Source of the DNA: Trueperaceae bacterium
GTDB lineage: Bacteria; Deinococcota; Deinococci; Deinococcales; Trueperaceae
Direction of reading: 5' to 3'
Assembly: GCA_029210865.1 (NCBI GenBank)
Contig: JARGGE010000097.1
Location: forward strand, 1 to 8,823
DNA length: 8,823 bases
Of the stretch, positions 5,799-8,823 are shown piece by piece; position 1 is the stretch's first letter; every line of letters starts with the position of its first letter. The notes under the pieces are model-generated. The model saw nothing but the letters and a program-made list of their open reading frames with translations. It did no database searches and was not told the DNA's origin. Made by a program: the position numbers and the translations under genes.

Positions 5799-5812
5799 GA
5801 CGGTGCACCGTC
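5799..5812. repeat. 14-base perfect palindrome
   Basis: GACGGTGCACCGTC reads the same on both strands. Its first eight bases repeat those at 5781-5788 next to the aminotransferase stop. It lies between the convergent genes just before the large terminator hairpin. It could be a small protein-binding site or an accessory stem; no function is shown. Confidence 0.45.
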
Positions 5813-5817
5813 ACGCC

Positions 5818-5861
5818 ACGGTCGCGGGCGTCGGACCTGGTGGTCCGGCGCCCGCGACCGT
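5818..5861. terminator. Bidirectional hairpin terminator, 20-bp stem
   Basis: Arms 5818-5837 and 5842-5861 pair over 20 bp (one G-T wobble) around the tetraloop TGGT. It begins 35 bases past the aminotransferase stop and 2 bases past the stop of the convergent sulfurtransferase. There is no T-tract on either side, so it would act as a GC-type hairpin in both directions. Confidence 0.75.
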
Positions 5862-5863
5862 CG

Positions 5864-6721
5864 TCATCCACCCTGCTCGATCGGGGCGCCGACCAGGTTC
5901 CCCCACTCGGTCCAGGAGCCGTCGTAGTTGCGCACGCGCTCGAAGCCGAGGAGGTACTTGAGGACGAACCAGGTGTGGCTGCTGCGCTCGGCGATGCGGC
6001 AGTAGGCGACGACGTCCTTGTCGGCGGTGACGCCGACCGAGGCGTACAGGTCGCGCAGGACCCCAGGCGGCTGGAAGGTGCCGTCCTCGCGCACCGCCTT
6101 CGCCCAGGGGACGTTCACCGCCCCCGGGACGTGGCCACCGCGCAGGGCGCCCTCCTGCGGGTACTCCGGCATGTGGAGCTTCTCGCCCCGGTACTCCTCG
6201 GGGCTGCGCACGTCGACGAGCGCCCCGGCGCCGTCCTTGACCCGCAGCACGTGCTGGAGCACGTCGCCCGCGAAGGCCCGGATCGAGGCGTCGCGGTACG
6301 GCACCCGGTAGCGCCCGCGCGCCACCTCCGGCACGTCGCGCACGAGCGGACGCTTCTCCGCGACCCACTTCTGACGGCCGCCGTCCATGAGACGGACGTC
6401 GTCGTGGCCGTTGTACTTGAAGAACCAGAAGGCGTACGCCGCCCACCAGTTCGACTTGTCGCCGTAGAGCACCACCGTGGTGTCGTTCGAGATCCCCTTC
6501 GCGGCGACCAGGCGCGCGAAGGCCTCGGCGTCGATGAAGTCGCGCACGTCGGGGCGCTGTAGTTCGGTGTGCCAATCGAGCCTGACGGCCCCCTCGAGGT
6601 GGCCCTGAGCGTAGAGCAGCACGTCCTCGTCGACCTCGACGAGGCGCACCTGCGGGTCGCGACCGTGGTCCGCCACCCAGGCAGTGTCGACGAGCGTCTC
6701 GGGATGCGCGTACGCGTCCAT
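5864..6721 (-). CDS. Thiosulfate sulfurtransferase (two-domain rhodanese)
   Basis: It moves a sulfane sulfur from thiosulfate or a similar donor to cyanide in vitro or to thiol acceptors in the cell (EC 2.8.1.1 type). The 285 residues form two rhodanese domains. The N-terminal domain (about 8-130) has VVLYGDKSNWWA (83-94), where Asp88 takes the place of the catalytic Cys, as usual for the inactive half. The C-terminal domain has LVDVRSPEEYRGE (168-180) and the active loop YCRIAERSSHTWF (240-252) with catalytic Cys241. The CRI-ERSS loop matches the actinobacterial CysA/SseA-type group rather than mercaptopyruvate enzymes of the CG-G-T type. No signal peptide is seen, so it is cytoplasmic. An AGGAGG SD lies four bases before the ATG. 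It diverges from rpe and converges on the aminotransferase; I see no sulfur-metabolism gene beside it. Confidence 0.93.
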   Translation of the reverse strand: MDAYAHPETLVDTAWVADHGRDPQVRLVEVDEDVLLYAQGHLEGAVRLDWHTELQRPDVRDFIDAEAFARLVAAKGISNDTTVVLYGDKSNWWAAYAFWFFKYNGHDDVRLMDGGRQKWVAEKRPLVRDVPEVARGRYRVPYRDASIRAFAGDVLQHVLRVKDGAGALVDVRSPEEYRGEKLHMPEYPQEGALRGGHVPGAVNVPWAKAVREDGTFQPPGVLRDLYASVGVTADKDVVAYCRIAERSSHTWFVLKYLLGFERVRNYDGSWTEWGNLVGAPIEQGG

Positions 6722-6725
6722 GGAT

Positions 6726-6731
6726 CCTCCT
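6726..6731 (-). promoter_or_regulatory. Shine-Dalgarno sequence of the sulfurtransferase
   Basis: AGGAGG on the minus strand, four bases before the ATG at 6721. It contrasts with the rpe start 79 bases away, which has none. Confidence 0.85.
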
Positions 6732-6787
6732 AAAGGCCTACCGACCGCAGCCTACGGGATACCGGCCGTCGCCCACCGTGCCTCTGC

Positions 6788-6793
6788 TACGCT
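6788..6793 (+). promoter_or_regulatory. Possible -10 box for a leaderless rpe transcript
   Basis: TACGCT six bases before the rpe GTG at 6800, with no SD upstream of the start. It has the same sequence and spacing as upstream of rsmJ. No convincing -35 box is visible. Confidence 0.5.
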
Positions 6794-6799
6794 GCCGAC

Positions 6800-7480
6800 G
6801 TGAACCCCGTCCTGATCGCACCGTCGCTGTTGGCCGCCGACCTCGCGCGCCTCGCGGACGCCGCGGCCGAGGTCGTCGCCGCCGGCGCGGACACCCTCCA
6901 CGTCGACGTCATGGACGGCCGCTTCGTCCCCAACCTCACGTTCGGTCCGGGCACCGTCGCGGCGCTGCGGGCGGCGACCGACGCGCCCCTGGACGTCCAC
7001 CTGATGATCGAGGCCCCCGAACGCTGGATCGACGCGTACGCGGACGCCGGCGCGACGGGCCTCACGGTCCACGTCGAGGCCACGCCCCACGTCCACCGAG
7101 CGCTCCGCGCCGTCCGCGACCGGGGCCTGGAGGTCGGCGTGGCGCTCAACCCGGGGACCCCGCTCACCGCGCTCGAGCCCGTCCTCGACCTCGTCGACCT
7201 CGTGCTGCTCATGTCGGTCGACCCCGGCTTCGGCGGGCAGCGCTACCTGCCGGCGGTCGAGGGCCGGCTGCGCGCGGTGCGGGGCTGGATCGCCGAGCGC
7301 GGCGCGGCCACGCGCGTCCAGGTCGACGGTGGCATCGACGCGACCACCGCGCCGCGCGCCGTCGCCGCCGGCGCCGACGCGCTGGTGGCCGGCAGCGCCG
7401 TGTTCGGCGCCACCGACGGGGTGGCGGCCGCGCTGGCGCGCCTGCGTCAGGCGGTGGTCTCGAGCATCCGTCCCATGTGA
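6800..7480 (+). CDS. rpe: Ribulose-phosphate 3-epimerase
   Basis: It interconverts D-ribulose 5-phosphate and D-xylulose 5-phosphate (EC 5.1.3.1) in the pentose phosphate pathway, in the cytoplasm. The 226 residues fit the family's (beta/alpha)8 barrel. Motifs in order: LIAPSLLAADLARL (5-18), LHVDVMDGRFVPNLTFGP (33-50) with metal ligands His34 and Asp36, LDVHLMIEAPE (64-74) with His67, VALNPGTPL (114-122), VLLMSVDPGFGGQ (135-147) and VQVDGGID (173-180) with Asp176, the second acid/base. The phosphate-binding GADALVAGSAVFG (191-203) follows. The GTG start is immediately ahead of the first strand and lacks an SD. The last 34 bases overlap the 3' end of accA on the other strand; the overlapping part is the tail after the last helix. 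Confidence 0.97.
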   Translation: MNPVLIAPSLLAADLARLADAAAEVVAAGADTLHVDVMDGRFVPNLTFGPGTVAALRAATDAPLDVHLMIEAPERWIDAYADAGATGLTVHVEATPHVHRALRAVRDRGLEVGVALNPGTPLTALEPVLDLVDLVLLMSVDPGFGGQRYLPAVEGRLRAVRGWIAERGAATRVQVDGGIDATTAPRAVAAGADALVAGSAVFGATDGVAAALARLRQAVVSSIRPM

Positions 7481-8403
7481 CGGAAGCGCTCGCGCCGCTG
7501 GGCGACGAGCTCCGAAGGGGTGCGGCCGCGCAGGCCGGCGAAGGCCGCGCGCACCGCGACCACGGTGGCGTCGATCGCCGCGCGCGGGTCGGTGTGGGCG
7601 CCGCCGAGCGGCTCCGGCACCACCTCGTCGACCACCCCCTGCTCGAGCAGGTCGGGGGCGGTGAGCTTGAGCGCCTCGGCCGCGCGCGGCGCCTCCGCGG
7701 CGTCGCGCCACCGGATGGCGGCGCACGACTCGGGGCTGATCACGCTGTAGACCGCGTGCTCGAGGATGAGCACGCGGTTGGCCACGCCGATCGCCAGCGC
7801 CCCGCCCGAGCCCCCCTCGCCCACGACGACCGCGACCGCCGGAACCCGCAAGCGGCTCATGCGCCGGATGCTCTCGGCGATGACCCACGCCTGGCCCTGC
7901 TCCTCCGCGGCGATGCCGGGGTACGCCCCGGGGGTGTCGATGAGCGCCAGGACCGGCAGACCGAAGCGGTCGGCGAGGTCCATGAGCCGCATCGCCTTGC
8001 GGTAGCCGCTCGGGTGCGCCATGCCGAAGTTGCGGTGGATGTTCTCCTTGGTGTCGCGCCCCTTCTGCTGCGCCAACACGACCACGCCGGCGCCGTCGAG
8101 GCGGCCGAGGCCGCCCACCAGCGCGGGGTCGTCGCCCAAGGCGCGGTCGCCGTGCAACTCGACGAACCCGTCCACCATGCCGGCGACGTGGTCGAGGGCG
8201 GTCGGCCGACCCGGGGCGCGCGCCACCTGGACGCGCTGCCAGCGGCTCAGGTTCGCGAAGGTCTCGCGCTTGAGGCGCTCAAGGCGCAGCTCGAGCAGCG
8301 CGACCTCGTCGGTCAGGTCGACGTCCTGCTCGGCGGCGTAGGCGCGCATCTCCTCGACCTTCGCCTGCAGGTCCTCGATCGGCTTCTCGAAGGCGAGCGC
8401 CAC
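7447..8403 (-). CDS. accA: Acetyl-CoA carboxylase carboxyltransferase subunit alpha
   Basis: The alpha subunit of the carboxyltransferase half of acetyl-CoA carboxylase. With AccD it moves the carboxyl group from carboxybiotin on AccB to acetyl-CoA, making malonyl-CoA for fatty-acid synthesis. The 318 residues match E. coli AccA (about 319) end to end. It has an N-terminal helical region starting FEKPIEDL (5-12), FVELHGDRALGDDPAL (80-95), GRDTKENIHRNFGM (115-128), LIDTPGAYPGIAAEEQGQ (154-171), the oxyanion-loop stretch GEGGSGGALAIG (195-206), YSVISPESCAAI (219-230) and PEPLGGAH (263-270). The GTG start lies two bases after the accD stop, with a GGGGAGGG SD six bases upstream inside the end of accD, so the two are co-translated. 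Its 3' end overlaps convergent rpe by 34 bp. Confidence 0.97.
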   Translation of the reverse strand: MALAFEKPIEDLQAKVEEMRAYAAEQDVDLTDEVALLELRLERLKRETFANLSRWQRVQVARAPGRPTALDHVAGMVDGFVELHGDRALGDDPALVGGLGRLDGAGVVVLAQQKGRDTKENIHRNFGMAHPSGYRKAMRLMDLADRFGLPVLALIDTPGAYPGIAAEEQGQAWVIAESIRRMSRLRVPAVAVVVGEGGSGGALAIGVANRVLILEHAVYSVISPESCAAIRWRDAAEAPRAAEALKLTAPDLLEQGVVDEVVPEPLGGAHTDPRAAIDATVVAVRAAFAGLRGRTPSELVAQRRERFRHMGRMLETTA

Positions 8404-8405
8404 CG

Positions 8406-8823
8406 TCAGCCCTCCCCGTCCGGTCCGACCCCCGCGCGCAACAGGGCGATGACGGCCGCGAGCCGCGCCTTGAGCTGGCCGCGCGGCACCACGTCGTCCA
8501 CCATCCCCTTGCGCAGCAGGAACTCGGCGCGCTGGAACCCGGAGGGCAGGTCCTGCTTGATCGTCTGCTGGATCACGCGCGGCCCGGCGAAGCAGATGAG
8601 CGCGTCGGGTTCCGCGAAGATGACGTCACCGAGCGTCGCGAACGAGGCGGTGACGCCGCCGGTGGTCGGGTCGGTGAGCACGGTCACGTAGGGCAGCCGG
8701 CGCTCGACCAACGCCTCGAGCGCGACCGTGGTCTTGGCCATCTGCATCAGCGAGAGCGCGCCCTCTTGCATGCGCGCGCCGCCGGACGCCGCGACGAGCA
8801 CGAACGAGCGGTCCTCCGCGGCG
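8406..8823 (-). CDS. accD: Acetyl-CoA carboxylase carboxyltransferase subunit beta, C-terminal part
   Basis: The beta subunit of the same carboxyltransferase. Only the last 138 residues are in the window; the full protein is normally about 280-300 residues, and its N-terminal zinc ribbon lies beyond the right edge. The visible part has VAASGGARMQEGALSLMQMAK, a hallmark of AccD (bases about 8730-8793), then VTVLTDPTTGGVTASFA, GDVIFAEPDALICFAGPRVI and GFQRAEFLLRKGMVDDVV, with a short acidic tail. The order accD-accA with a two-base gap gives equal supply of the two subunits. Any GTG inside the visible segment is internal, not a start. Confidence 0.96.
   Translation of the reverse strand, partial: AAEDRSFVLVAASGGARMQEGALSLMQMAKTTVALEALVERRLPYVTVLTDPTTGGVTASFATLGDVIFAEPDALICFAGPRVIQQTIKQDLPSGFQRAEFLLRKGMVDDVVPRGQLKARLAAVIALLRAGVGPDGEG

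Noticed and set aside
6778..8691. A 637-codon open frame on the plus strand across rpe and antisense to accA/accD
   Set aside because: It is out of frame with rpe and antisense to two certain genes. Its product is an Arg/Gly/Ala/His-rich mix with no family motif. Such frames are expected at this GC content.

Overview
This window is very GC-rich (about 70% or more by eye). It reads as a compact housekeeping stretch of a bacterial chromosome. The gene content, the common GTG starts and two start codons placed six bases after a TACGCT hexamer (a TANNNT -10 box, typical of leaderless genes) fit Deinococcota, perhaps a Truepera-like lineage. A high-GC actinobacterium cannot be excluded from sequence alone. 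I see no CRISPR array, transposase, integrase, phage gene or toxin-antitoxin pair, and no clearly new multi-gene system.

Layout: (1) Bases 1-2179, minus strand: tRNA-Ser(CGA), then upp, a WecA/TagO-type polyprenyl-phosphate sugar-phosphate transferase, and the first 85 codons of wecB. These link uracil salvage to UDP-GlcNAc use for envelope polysaccharide. (2) Bases 2278-2603, plus strand: two tRNA-Gln genes (CTG, then TTG), each with its own promoter and a hairpin terminator; they are recent tandem copies. (3) Bases 2659-4295, minus strand: an RsmJ-type rRNA methyltransferase overlapping a 3-hydroxyacyl-CoA dehydrogenase by GTGA. (4) Bases 4335-5782, plus strand: a GabT-like class III aminotransferase with its own promoter. 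(5) Bases 5864-6721, minus strand: a two-domain thiosulfate sulfurtransferase. A 20-bp hairpin separates it from the aminotransferase. (6) Bases 6800-7480, plus strand: rpe, apparently leaderless. (7) Bases 7447-8823, minus strand: accA preceded by the C-terminal part of accD, the two carboxyltransferase subunits of acetyl-CoA carboxylase. accA and rpe overlap tail to tail by 34 bp.

The genes belong to separate central pathways: nucleotide salvage, cell-surface glycan, translation, acyl-CoA and fatty-acid metabolism, GABA/amine degradation, sulfur transfer and pentose phosphate. The most interesting signals are regulatory and architectural: the terminator that abuts tRNA-Ser with upp directly behind it, a tRNA terminator whose T-tract is also the -35 box of the next promoter, the paired TACGCT-N6-GTG starts, and the rpe/accA antisense overlap.
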